DNA from: Parachlorella kessleri
Lineage: Eukaryota; Chlorophyta; Trebouxiophyceae; Chlorellales; Chlorellaceae
Assembly (NCBI GenBank): GCA_001598975.1
Contig: BBXU01000825.1
Location: 1-64,000 of the forward strand
Reading direction: 5' to 3'
Length of the DNA: 64,000 nt
The notes under the pieces were generated by a model, which was not told the DNA's origin, searched no databases, and saw only the letters and a list, made by a program, of their open reading frames with translations. The position numbers were made by a program, and so were the translations under genes. Positions 23,865 through 35,465 of this stretch are shown piece by piece. Position 1 is the stretch's first letter. Every line of letters begins with the position of its first letter.

Positions 23865-26093
23865 ATGCCGCCTAGACGACGAAGGGCTCCTGCCAAGCAA
23901 GCTACATCTGTACCCAGCAAGGTTCATCGGATCGTGACAAATGCTCAGTGGCAGAAGATGCTTGAAAAGGCCGGAGACAGGCTGGTCGTGGTGCAGTTTT
24001 ATCAGGTGAAGTGGCACAGAGATGTTACAGCTGAGTTAACATGCGCTGAGAAGCCCAGGTGTTGCGATGTAAGGTCTCTCTTGCCTAGGTTTGTGACAGT
24101 CTGAAGTTTATGTCAGTTGCTAGGTTACTCGGCCCACTGAACAAGGGTACCATGCTGTGCAGGCACAGAACTACACTAGCATGCAGATGCGAGCGAGCTT
24201 CCAGCAGCTGTCCAAGCAGCCAAAGTTTAAAAAGGCTATATTTGCGGAGGTGGACCTGAATGAGGCTCCTGTAAGCAGTCGTTGAACCACTGCCCTGGCT
24301 GTGACCCACCCCTACAGCGTCGTGCACGCTCGGCAGCCTGGCCTTCCCTCCCTATCCTCCTGCTGCCTGGAAGTAGATCACGTTCTAGCTGGGGCCCAGG
24401 GAGAGGACTTCAGCCTGGCTTCGTGCGTGAATGGTCATTCCTCTTGGGGCATTCACCTGGGCAAGTGTAGTGGGCCTCACTGCTCCATGGGCAGTGTGCA
24501 GGAGTTGGGGGAGCTGGCGGGCGTGTCCATGTCACCCACGTACCAGTGCTACTGGAGGGGCGAGCTGCGCAATGTAAGTTTGCTCCCACACACTGGGCAA
24601 CTGACAGATACCCAGGATGTTTTGAAACAACCTCTTGCTTGTGTGATTGTGGGTTCCATGCAGCAGGTATGGGCCCCCCGCCTCAGTGTGAGCGTCGCCG
24701 GTTGGCACTGCATGGCTCTGTGGGTCTTGTTGACGCAACCATGGATCTGGTGTGCACAGGCATATTCTGGAGTCGTGGGCCTCAAGGTGCAGTCAATGAT
24801 AGAGGAGGCGCAGGCAGAGTTTTGCAGCGGGGGCGGCGGTCTGGCTCGCCAGCTGTTCACCGCACTAGCCGTGGTGGGTCTGGCAGCAGCAGGTGAGCGC
24901 CCTTGCAGCATGCGCGGCGATGGCCTGCTACTATTGGTCGGTGAAGGAATGCTCAGTAATGGTGGTTGCAACATCTTCTAAGCATCCTCTGTGTGCGCTG
25001 CCAAGGGTTAGATTGACAAGCTTGGGCCTGTGTTGCAGGCTGATTTGCCCTCAGGTGTTGGGAGCTGCTGCTTGAGTGAGCTTGATAGCACCTCTATATG
25101 CTCATCACCAGCCATGTACCTTCACCCACTGCTTCTTGCGATGTAGCCTGCCCAATGCTTGACGTCTGCCTGTGCAGGTGTGTACGCTGCGCGGCGCGCA
25201 GGCGGCGGAGAGGGCGGGACCGACACCTCTGATCAGATGGCTGACGTGACCCGCAAGCTGTCGGTGGCGTATGACAGGCTTCGGCTGGCTGAGAAGGCCA
25301 ACAGAGTGAAGGCGGCACTCAACCAGCGGAAGCTCATAGAGAAGCTGGAGTCGAGGAAGCGGGTGAGTACCGTGGGGGCAGGCCATGCTGGCTCTTCACT
25401 CGCTTCAGTTCTTTAGTAGCCAGAGTTGTTGGGCGTGCGCGAGATAGATCCCTGGCTATCCGTCGGTACCCATAAGGGGGACTCGCGGCAGCCGGTGCGC
25501 ATCCGGTAAGGCTGCATTGCCGGATACAGTTGACTGTGAGCAGAGCGGCCTGCATGCGGGGTTGCTCTCCGCAGGCAATTGCCGGGGGCCTGTCTCACTT
25601 CTGCAGGCTGCACTGCTGGCCTACAGCATGCTGCATGCTGTGCAGACGGGCTGTGGCAGCGCTGCGACTGCGGCCGGAGCAGCAGTACTGACAAAGGGGG
25701 TTGGGCAGTTGGCAGGCTTGGTGGGCACGCATGCTATGCTTGGGAAGGGTGGTATGGGCTGCCTGGAGGTGTTCGTGTGGGCCCTTGCGCTCGTCCACCA
25801 TGCCCCGCAGCAGTAAGGAGTCTCCACTCCGAAGGGCACTTGATTGTGGTGGATTACTGCAATACTGCGCTGTGTCGTTGCAGGCGCTGGAGCGTAGCAG
25901 GCAGCGGGGAGCCGTCAAGGGCGCCGCAGCGGGGGCAGCGGCACGCAGCGCAGCAAGCAGCAGGGCATCCGCAGCGTCGGACGGCTACTGGAGTGATGAG
26001 TACAGGGAGGATGCGGGGCAACATGAGGGGCCAAGTAGGGCTGGGCACGAGCGCGTGGATGGCAGGATTGCGTATAGCGATGAGGAAGACTGA
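23865..26093 (+). CDS. thioredoxin-fold membrane protein lacking CxxC
   Basis: Predicted 282-residue protein. Exons 23865-24005, 24163-24270, 24502-24573, 24760-24892, 25178-25362, 25884-26093 join in phase. A basic start (MPPRRRRAPAK) precedes a thioredoxin-like domain: alpha1 NAQWQKMLEKAG, beta RLVVVQFYQ, helix SFQQLSKQPKFKKAIF, beta AEVDLNE, the cis-proline loop VSMSPTYQCYWRGELRN and the last helix GLKVQSMIEEA. The segment that should hold WCGPC reads QAQNYTSMQ, so it has no redox cysteines. A hydrophobic helix follows (LFTALAVVGLAAAGVYAARR), then a charged coiled-coil (VAYDRLRLAEKANRVKAALN) and an acidic tail ending DEED. It may be a non-catalytic thioredoxin-like anchor protein; I know no named orthologue. 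Confidence 0.65.
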
Positions 26094-27355
26094 GCAGGGG
26101 GGGTAAGCAGTCGGCGCCAGGCAGTCCCCACACAGCCCTCTCCTGGCCACTGTGGCTGTCCCTAGCATGGCCGGAATGCTTGAGTTGCGCAACTCAAGCA
26201 TTGCAGGCATGGATTTATCAGCAAGTCTAGGGGTGACTCCATGGTCAGAGTGTTGGCAGGCTGTGCCGGCGGCTGGGGTAGTGGTAGTGACTGTTGCTGG
26301 GATCCCCCTCACAGACTTCACCCTGCCCCTGTTATGGAAGCCGGTTATCCCTTCTGCACTTCCCTCCCTGCCAGCTATGTGTGTGCCTGGTGAGTCGTTG
26401 GTGGCTTGGATTTCACTCCCCTTGCTGTCAAAACTCAACGCTTCTGACGCTTAGGCATCTCTCCTGAGCAGCTGTCCATGACCAGTGCCTCGCTTCACAA
26501 GTTTCCGCTACACAAAATTTCTTGGGCACGATTGTTGCCTCCAATGCCATTGTAAGCCATTGCGGGACAAGGCGAAGCAAGGCGAAAGCAGGCAGATCAC
26601 AGCGTGGCTTTCCCATGGCCCCAGGTGTAGGTGCTTGTTATTGCATGCATGGCCGTGCCCAGCCCCTTACAAAGGGGAGAATGTCCTTGTTTTCAAGAGA
26701 CACACCCAAGCCTCACTCACCACATCTCGGTATTAGCTGGTCTGCTTCCCAGGACCACTTAGCGTACTGCCAGCAGAACGGTCAACAAGGGGCATGCGGG
26801 AGAGGCTGCCCCTGCTGCAGACCCTTGGCGCAAGCCGAGGTGAGACAGCACCTCACGTAGCTGGGGCACTACTGCCTCCTGCTGGCCAGTCAGGTACCAT
26901 AAGGGGGCACTGCAGGGCTGCATTCAGGAGTGTTGCAGTAGCGTTCGATGACACCTGTGCGTCCGCCGCCTGACTGACCTTTGCGTCTGCCGTTACACCA
27001 GAAGCATTTGTGGCTGGGTGAGGGGTTCTAGGCACGCATTGTGCCTGCACCTTGTGCGCTGTGCGTGCTGCCGCCCCTATAGTCGTGCTCCTCGACGCTG
27101 CCTGCCTCCCCCACTGGCCGGTCGTGGTGGAAGGTCACCATGCACTCATCGCGGTGGGCCTCCTACGGCCAGCAGTAAAGGGAGACTGGCGGCGCTGGTA
27201 CAGCTATTGGGTATTGCACGGCCTGACTCGGAGGGCCTGACTATGATGAGAGCCACGGTGAGCAGCCGTCTCCTCAACCGGGTAAGCAGCAGGAAGCGCG
27301 TGTGAAAGCGTTACTATAGAGGCAAGGGAGAAGCGAATGGGGCCAGCGGCCAGGG
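26094..27355. other. convergent intergenic region
   Basis: Between the 3' ends of the thioredoxin-like gene (+) and the acid phosphatase (-). It contains the 28-bp palindrome at 26175-26202, a TGTAA at 26551 (+) and a reverse TGTAA at 26993-26997 (-). No supported exon. Confidence 0.5.
26175..26202. repeat. perfect 28-bp palindrome
   Basis: Two 14-nt arms, aatgcttgagttgc and gcaactcaagcatt, meet with no spacer, 82 bp after the stop of the thioredoxin-like gene. It could form a hairpin in a 3' UTR or be a dyad protein-binding site. Confidence 0.85.
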
Positions 27356-30300
27356 TCACCAGGCCAGGCAGTTGCCAGCTGGACTGTAGCAGGAAGGGCG
27401 GCTTGCCTGCGTGAGAAGGTAGGGCCCCAGCACGTGCTCCTTGAAAGCGTGCAGCTCGCAGCCGCCAGATGCCGAAGCGGGGCCCGGGCACAGCTCTTGC
27501 AGGGCCAGAGGCTTGCGGTCATACAGCACCTGTAGCACAGGCGGTGCAATCCAGGGTTGGCATGGCATGCAGGATCCTCAGCGCACAAGAGACCAGGAGC
27601 ATTAAAAGGGGGGGTAAAGCAACCATCTGGTTAGCCTGAGGAGGGGAGGCAGCCCTGCTTTCCCTACAGCGACCTAAGCTGTGTGCCCTGGTGCTGCTTA
27701 CGGGCGTGCAACGACTGCCTGCCATGCCTTGGATGTCTCCCATGGTCCATGCCGCTCTCCCTGCTGCAAACACGCACCCAACGTGGAGCAGCACAACTTA
27801 GCGAATGGTCGTGGCTTGCGGGGCACCCGTGAAATACGATTTCTAACCACCAGAAATCTCTGCATCTCTCCAGAAGTGAAACATCTCACCTTGACGTAGT
27901 GCACCCCATCGCTGGGCCTCCTCCAAAGCTCAAAGACTACGTGACTCATGTAGGGCGGCCAGTGGCTCAGCTGCAGCAGCACTGCGGGTATCACTGTTAT
28001 ATGCAGCATGCAGTATCTGGATGCCGCTTACACCTTACAACGGCCAACAAGTCGGAAATGCAAGGGACTTGCCCATGGCAAGTTGACTACGGCTCCTCAG
28101 GCGCTTAATGGCCGCTCCAGCTCATGCCAGCTTTGTCCTGTTACTCAACCCTTGCTGTTTACCATGCATCACACCAGGCGGGCTTGGCAGGGGGGCAGGC
28201 AGGCAGGCAGGCGGAGGGGCGCACCTCCTTCCCCAGGGCCACCAGCAGCAGCATCACCGATGAGTCATGGCCGCTGAACAGGTGCAGCTTGGGGCCACGC
28301 TTGCCTGATGCCGCATCGTCCATGCGCTGCACCATGCAGGACCTTGCGCTTCCTTAGCAGACCGTAACCCCACCGTCTTTAGATGGTGACGCCGTAAAGC
28401 ACGTTGGACGATCATATAAACAGATTTCTTTTCATCACCAAGGGCACGAGCAATGCCTGAGAACAGCTCAGGCAAGGCACTGGTGTTGTTGAACTAGCTC
28501 AAAAGCAAAGACGGTCCCTTGCCCTTCCAGCCCCCTCACCTGTATCATCAGCTGCATCAGCCGCCCCATGCTCAGTCGCAGCACCTCCTGCTGCCTGCCG
28601 GTCTCTGCACAGTCAACAGCCACAGCTTGCTTTTACGACTGTGGCCTTGATGACCTGGGCCACAACCCGAGCCACAGCCAACCAACCAGCGCAACGAGAC
28701 ATGCACCCTTGAGGGCCACCAAGCTGCTCGCCCGCCCAAGGAGATGCCCCTGGTGTTCATGCGGCCATTGGGGCCCTGACCCCATGCCACCACCCTGCCC
28801 CCCTTCCCTTGCTTGCCTCCACCCTTGACACCCCGTCCTAGAATCCCAACAGACTCCTACCAAGGCCCGCCCACAGGCTCTCATCCTGCCTACCTACATG
28901 GGGCGCAAGCACAGCCAGGAACCTCTTTGTGGCCTGCTCCTCCACCACCCGCTGCAGCTCCCTGTCCTGCAGCTCTGCAGCCAACCACAGACAGGCGCGG
29001 CTTGTGAGGAGGTTGTGCTGTCAGTGCCGAATAGCCCCTAGCTATCTCCTTTGTTAGCAACGTCTGCCACCATCAGCAAACACTGTCCAAGGCGTGGTGA
29101 TGGCAGCCACCCTGATGCAACCAGTAGAAGCACGGAAGTTCACCACCAGTGTTTCCTTGTGGACCTCAGCTAAGCTGGACACGCCACTCAACAGGAGGCC
29201 CAAAAGGGGAATGTGACAACAAATCCCTGTGTACAACCCCTCGGCCCTCAGCAGCCGCTGCGCCGCGCATGGACCAGGCAAGGCAGCGTGCGCAGACCTG
29301 GCGGCAAGGGTTTCCCATGAGCCGCTGCAGTGGTGATGGCGTCATGCAGTGACACAAAGTTCACGGGCTCATCGGCTTCCAGCCTCAGCACTTCCCGAGC
29401 CACCTGCTCCACTCGTTGCACCTCGGGAGCGGCTGGTGCCCTTCTGCTCTCTGCAAGCAAGGGCAGGGGGCCCTGTTTGAAGCAATTGACCGGGGCCTCA
29501 GACCCCTGCACGGGCCTTGGAACAGCTGCTCCGCTGTCCAACATGCATCCCCAACATGCATTATTTGTAATTGCCACTGTCCAACATGCATCACTTGTAA
29601 CTGAGTACTATACTCCTACAGAATGCATGCAAGGACACTGGGAAACTGTGTTGAACTATACACGGTTCTCCTTGCTTGTCGAGTGAGGGTAATGCAACAG
29701 ATTCACAAGACCCATCTTTGCTTCACGAGTAGCCCCCTGTAGGGCTGGCCACCTCAGGGTCACCCACCTCGATGCTCCCTGCTGAGCTCCTTTATCAATC
29801 CCTTGAGCCGCTCACAAGCCCTGAGGTTGGCATACAACATCTCATCTATGGCCTCCAGAGTGACAGCGGTGACGGGCGTGTGGGGCGCGGTAGGTCCAGG
29901 GTACAGCCCTGTAAGCACGCCTTTCAGCGTGGCTATCGTCCGTGCATAGTTGGTGGTGCGTGCAGCCACACAGCCGGCCTGCAAGAGAAAGGGTGAGTGG
30001 GGCAGGCACGTGGTGAGCACACAGCCTTCCTGTGGAGCTGGGGTGTCTACACTAAGGAGCATAGGTATTACAACTGACCAACCAGCAGCGAGGAGGATGC
30101 TGTTAGAGCTACAGCTAGGAGGACACTTTGCACATCCCTATGGCTGATCCCCACAACTCTGCACAGACCCCTACCAAGACACCCTTCAGCACCGGGCATT
30201 TCCGATAGCGGGCACAGTCTCCCGAAAGGGGGCACACCTGGAACTTCTCGGGTAGGAACCCCTCATGGATCATGACATAGCGCCAGCGCAGCCAGCGACC

Positions 30301-31108
30301 GAAGTCTTGCGCCTGCAACTGCCCCTCCTTTGTAAGCTCCCCCTTACTGCAGCCGCCCGGATAACGCTTGCTGACCTGCAAAGCAAGCAACTTGTGTATG
30401 CATGGCTCGCCTCAGTCGATACAGCAAAGCCATGGGCATGTGTTACATAGGGTTATACGATTAAAGGACGGGTGGCACTTTATGCACTGGATATGACTTG
30501 CAAAGATCCAACTCGCCCTGCAGGCACTCAGCTTGCATGTCTCAGGTACCACAGCTTGCCGCAATGTCCACAGCAGCACTGGGCACTAGGCTTTGTCTGC
30601 TTGCCTGGTTGAAGTCGTCCTCATTGAAGGGCCTGGGCCGCCCGTTGGGCGACACCACCAGCAGCGGGCAGGGCTCGTAGGCTTGCCCACACACATCCCA
30701 CTTCTCCACCAGCTCTTGCCAGTAACGGCTTGCCAGTGGCGTCCTGGCTCCATGCCTGCATTGTGTTGGTTCATTTTTTCACTCTCTGTGGGAGGCTCGG
30801 CGCACTGTACGCTGACCGTACAGGCACAGCACAGTCTGAGGACAGCGGCCAGCGGAAGGAGTACTGCATGCAAGGGCCAGTCACACTGAAGACCTGTGGC
30901 GCAGGGGGTGGGGTTTGCCGCACCTGAAAACTACTTGCACAAGCCTGAGCTGGTCCTCGCCGCTCGGCCTCTCCTGCTCCTCTGCGCTGGCTTGATGTGC
31001 TGCCTTGGGCTTTGCCTCTCCTCCAGACCTGCCATGGCTGAGGCTGTAGGCTAAGGCCGAGGACCCTGCCAGCGCGGCCCCAAGCCTAGCTGCAAACTGA
31101 CCAGCCAT
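27356..31108 (-). CDS. histidine acid phosphatase (ACP6-like)
   Basis: Branch-2 histidine phosphatase, most like lysophosphatidic acid phosphatases (ACP6) or related lumenal enzymes; substrate unknown. About 444 residues in ten exons: 30924-31108, 30605-30755, 30238-30375, 29768-29978, 29298-29450, 28898-28974, 28540-28602, 28225-28326, 27890-27970, 27356-27529. Exon 1 has an Ala-rich leader (MAGQFAARLGAALAGSSALA) that may be a signal peptide. LVQVVFRHGARTP supplies the catalytic RHG..RTP; GELTKEGQLQAQDFGRWLR, ARTTNYARTIATLKGVLTGL and VSLHDAITTAAAHGKPLPP are family blocks; HLFSGHDSSVMLLL carries the catalytic HD. The intron after exon 2 uses a GC donor (ACCAG|GCAAG). The exon 7 acceptor is a less usual CAGAG. 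The 3' end is uncertain: the frame stops at 27356, but a possible GC donor (ACGCAG|GCAAGC) sits 17 codons earlier. Confidence 0.8.
29535..29605. repeat. short tandem repeat in phosphatase intron 4
   Basis: ctgtccaacatgcatc and caacatgcattatttgtaat are followed by tccaacatgcatcacttgta: a roughly 45-bp unit present about one and a half times within an intron. Confidence 0.6.
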
Positions 31109-31494
31109 GCACGGCCAGGTAGCTCAAACTCTAGCTTTCAAAACGGGGCAAGTACTGCTTCTTAAACTCTTAGGGCTAGCTACCTAGCTCCAGCGATCCC
31201 ATGACAGAGAAGACTAGCACAAGACTTCACGAACCCTCATTGCCTTCATGTGATTCCGAAATGGTAGTTCATGTGCTGTGTTATCCCAACAGCGACAGCG
31301 CAAACAAGTCACGGCAGTCGCGTCACCATGCTCACTGTGCTAGGTGGTGCAGGGCGGGCGCCGGGAAGGCGCTGAGGAGAGTGGGACTGCTAGGAGAACT
31401 CTAATGAGCCTCTGGACGCCCTGCAAATAGCCACGCGTGACGGCCTCAAACGATTAGGGCTTCTGTGAAGCTCCTGGGGGTCCGCCACCTACGT

Positions 31495-31735
31495 TTTTAG
31501 CATGGGTGGCAGGTAGCGCAAACAGGGAGTAGAGCTGGGCTGGACTGGACTGGACTGGCAGGGCTGGATGCAGAATGAGCCTGAGTCTTGCCTGAGTTCT
31601 GAGCCAGTAATTCTATCCCCAAGATAAGCTAAGGCCACTGGAAGAGGAGATGCAGCGCAACTGAAGCAGGGGCAGTAGAGAACATGGTTAGGCCTGAAAG
31701 AAAGCCAGCAGGGAGCAGCAGAAAGTTTTGTTTGT
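31495..31735 (+). repeat. interspersed repeat, copy C
   Basis: Head tggcaggtagcgcaaacagg, then gagtagagctgggctggact with actggactggcagggctgga, cttgcctgagttctgagcca, aagctaaggccactggaaga and cagcagggagcagcag. Closest to the 19.1-kb unit and to copy A at 6.0 kb. Confidence 0.65.
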
Positions 31736-32430
31736 TTTTGTAAATATCCGCTCAGCAGTCGGGCTGTACGCTCTGCGCCCGCGTCGTACCTTGAAACCAA
31801 CCGCCGTGTACACGCGTGTGTACACCAGCATGCTGCAGCAGCGGTGCTCTGGCAACGTGGGGGCGGGCCTAGTAGGCGGCTGGGGGGCTTGTTCGGAGGC
31901 TACTAGCTGGCTGCCTACCTTCACCTGGCAGGTAAGTAGCATGCGAGCTGGAAAGCACCTCTGTGGCTGGGGCAGGAGGCACAGGGACCCAACACCAGGG
32001 AAGGTTTGTGGAGAAAGACGTAAGCGCTTGTTTTGTGCACCACTCCTGAAACCGTGCACTAACATCTGATCTATAGAGTGCACCAATAATGCGATCTCTG
32101 AAGACATCACCCGTTTTGCTAAGCAACCACGGGAAGGGGAGTGGGTGCGCCTTTTTGCAGCGCCACGGCTGCTCCTGCTGTGCATCTGCTGCTGGGCCGT
32201 CCGCTTGTCCAACTCATTGGATACTTGGCCGCCACCTCAGAGATGAGGCCACAGGACTAGCAGGCAGGGTCTCGCCATTGAGCAAGGGCAAGTGCGACGC
32301 TGCTTCCTAGCATCACTGAAAACACCAAGGGCGCCTACATGCATCTGCCTAGTCCCAATCTACGCTTTCTGCTAACAAGGAGTGCGAACAATACAGACTG
32401 ACGCACACCTTCATCCAGTCCTAATAGTAC

Positions 32431-32470
32431 AGCTCAGCTCTCACTCCCTGTTTGCACTCCCTGCCACACA
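32431..32470 (-). repeat. interspersed repeat, inverted head fragment
   Basis: The reverse complement begins gtggcagggagtgcaaacag and continues ggagtgagagctgagct, matching the heads of the copies at 31.5 and 61.0 kb in opposite orientation. Confidence 0.5.
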
Positions 32471-32584
32471 TACTAATACACTCCAGCTAGCGCTCCTCAA
32501 TGACTTAAGCGGAGCTTCAAAACAGTGAAGAAACTCAACAAAGCAAAACTAACAGCTCCGGGGGTGTGGGCTACTCAATGGGTC

Positions 32585-34961
32585 TCACCCATTGGGGTTG
32601 CCATGCACGCCTAGGAAGGGCGGCGGGTGCGCCTTCTTGCTGCACAGCTGGGGCGCTGGCTCTGTAGCTTTCATGTCCAGGCGCCACACCCTCTGGGGGG
32701 GTTTGCCCTTCCCAGGGAGCCACTCCCCAGTATGAACAAACTGTGGCTTCTTCCTCAGCACCTGGCAGACACTGTGCATCCACCTGCACAAGAGCAGGGG
32801 CAGCATGTGTTGAGAAGGCCTCACTGCGCCCTGCTACCAGCAGGCCATGGACATAGGGGAAGGCAGGCCAGCAACATGCCCGATACGTTCCCGTCCGTGC
32901 ATGTCCCCATTCAAGGCTTCATGGGCCAAATGATACATTCCTGGTTGCACAACTGTCATAACACAAGCGTCCCTTACTGCCTTAAGTAACCTGCAAGCGA
33001 GCAAACCACCAGAATGACCTTCTTGCACTTACACTGTGCTCCCCACCTGCGTCGAGCGCCAGTCCAACATAGGACTATACAGGGGATCAGCGCCAATCCT
33101 GTCAAGAATCTGCAACAACATTAAAAAAAACTGGTGGCTGCCACTCATCCCAGCCACTGAGTTCGGTCCAATCTCTCTTCACCTGTGAATAAGACACGCA
33201 ATGTCCATGCCTAGAGGCACCAAGTTGGTTCAAGTGTAAACTGTGGTCGCCATAATGCATTTCTTACCTCATTGGTGGCCCCTCTCCTGCCGGGCAGCTG
33301 CTCCAGTGCCGTTGTAACCATGACATGGTAAGGGATTGGCAGTTTTCTGCTCCTTCTTGTGACATCTCTACCTGTATCAGATGGCAAATACAATCACCTG
33401 CTTCTGAATCTGTAGCTCCCTATAGATGATTCCAGCTGACCCTGGGACGGGCACACCATGCTTGTGTGACTCACCCAAATTCCATGGTATGCTGACCCCT
33501 TGGCAACACATTCCTAAGCGCTGGCAAAGGTCCGGCTCACCTGGAGCCCTTGTTATCAACCGCCGCTTATTGTAGGCACTTCTGCGCTTCCGGTGGAGGT
33601 GGGCATCTATTTGCGAATAGTTGAGCTCCTCTGTGCCCAGGTGCTCCCTGCAACATCCAGGGTACCAGGCTGCCGGAAACACGTGTCTTGAGGCCTGCTT
33701 CACGTTGAATACAGCGACTGCCAGCCCATGCTAGACCCCACTGCAATTTTGCAGCCAGCAGGCTACTAGCCTGGTAGGGTGCCCAGGGAGGGTGTGTCTC
33801 TAAAAAAAATTTTAGACGAGCGCCAGGCTCGAAGTCGCAATTTAAAATTCATAGCATTTGTGGGAAGGTTGGAACCTTGCACAGGAAGGTAGCAGCCACA
33901 CAGAAGACCTGGCAGAGACCTGTGACTGGACACACACGCTTGGTTGCTTATAGCAAATTTGTGCAGCACCATCCATGCAGCGCCCCGGCGGGCGGGCAGC
34001 TGGCCACAACACCCACCTGCAGTAGTGTGGGTCATCCATCAGCTTCGCCAGGTGGGCGGTCTCCGCGGCGCCCCACAACCGTGGCGCCTCGTAGTTTGGG
34101 TCCGCCAGCCTCTCCAGCAGGGCAGGGATGTCAGGGTGGGGGTAGTCAACAGTGGCTGTCACACCCGCCGCTGCTGCCGCCATTGTGCCTTCCTCTGCTG
34201 CATGCCCCTCCTGTGGGTGCGGTGGTGCACCAGCTGCACCCAAGCCTGCACCGCTCAGCAGCCTGTTCTGGCCCCGCCGCCGGCACAGTTGCTGGGCATT
34301 GGGACCTAAGGACTCTGTGCTAGTACCCTGCACATGCTGCGGCGGGGTTTTCTTCTCTGCAGCCTTCCCTGCAAGCAGTTCAGCTTCCCCGCCATCGTCT
34401 GCAGCTGCGGAGCCATCCGCCCTGAAAGTCATGTTGGGTCCTCTGTGCAGCAGTCCATCCTCCTGAGGTGCATCCTGCGCCGGTGGCCCGTCATGCAGCT
34501 TCTCTGCATTCACAATGCCCTCAGCAGCATTGCGCTTTCGCTTCTTTGTCTTGGGCGCCCTTTCCAGCTGGGCACCCTGTCGCAAAGCCTCAGGCTGCTC
34601 TAGCTTCAGCTTCTTTCTATTTGACTTGCTGGCTTTCCGCTCCGCTTTAGCAAGGCGCTTTGCTGCTTTGCCCAACGTGGGTGCGGCTCCTGCTGCGGCC
34701 TCCAGCGCTGCTGGCTGCTCTGCCCTGTTGCTGGCAATGGTTCCAGCAGCACCTGCCGTGGCTTGTGTAAGAAAGTTGTTGCAGGGCTGCAGCTTTGGGA
34801 CAGGCTTGCCCTGCCTTTCAAGTTGGCTGGCCTTGCCCTGCAAACTTTTTCTGAGGTGTTGGCTGGGGCAACATCCCAGTTTAGAATGCGCAACGAGTGC
34901 CTAGCTGGAGCCTGCTTCTGCACGACCGACGCCGGCTGATCGCTACGTGACGGCCAGACAT
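32585..34961 (-). CDS. basic nuclear-like protein with winged-helix-like C-terminus
   Basis: No family recognised with confidence. Exons 34947-34961 (tentative, only MSGRH), 34017-34837, 33541-33647, 33268-33371, 33047-33109, 32585-32761; all but the first join firmly in phase, giving about 428 residues. The first large exon is Ala/Lys-rich with KRLAKAERKASKSNRKKLKL and PKTKKRKRNA, probable nuclear localisation signals, then YPHPDIPALLERLADPNYEA. The C-terminal third, RKLPIPYHVMVTTALEQLPG followed by RRGATNEILDRIGADPLYSP, has the helix spacing of H1/forkhead-like winged helices, and ends with QFVHTGEWLPGKG and RVWRLD, resembling a beta-wing. A chromatin or transcription role is inference. The start codon is the weakest part of the model. 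Confidence 0.5.
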
Positions 34962-35465
34962 GATGTGACGGTGACAAGCAGTCCAAGTCGGGTGAAACAG
35001 GTTGCAGCCGTCACTGGCCCACCTGCGCAGCCTGCCAGTCTGCCGCAACGGCACGAATGGCAGTCAAGACACCGTCAACGCTCCTCATGGCTATAGTGAT
35101 AAGCTCTACTGCCGCGCGCAGGTCTCCTTCCTGGCCCATGCCATCCTGCCGCATGTCGGCATGCAGCCGCCAGCGTATCCTTGCAACGACTGGCAAGCAC
35201 TGGCAGACTGCGTTTTGCAGTGGCTTTTGACCGGGGTACCTACTCAGGCTAGCCTAGGCTCTACTCTGTGTGTATCTCTTGAGCTGCACTTGTCGTGGGA
35301 CGTCAAAGCGGGCATTTCACGCTGATAGTTCACTCGCTGGAGAGACACACTGCCAAACATCTTCAAGGACGAGCACAACAAGGGAGGCGGGCGATCACGA
35401 CGACAGCCAGGGCAAACGCAAATGATGATATGACAAGAACCCGGTCAGCCGGCCTGAAGCACCCC

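Larger units (their letters stand above)
31109..32584. other. intergenic region with repeat copies
   Basis: Upstream of the acid phosphatase and downstream of the winged-helix gene, both on the minus strand. It holds the repeat copy at 31495-31735 and an inverted fragment at 32431-32470; I see no supported exon. Confidence 0.5.
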
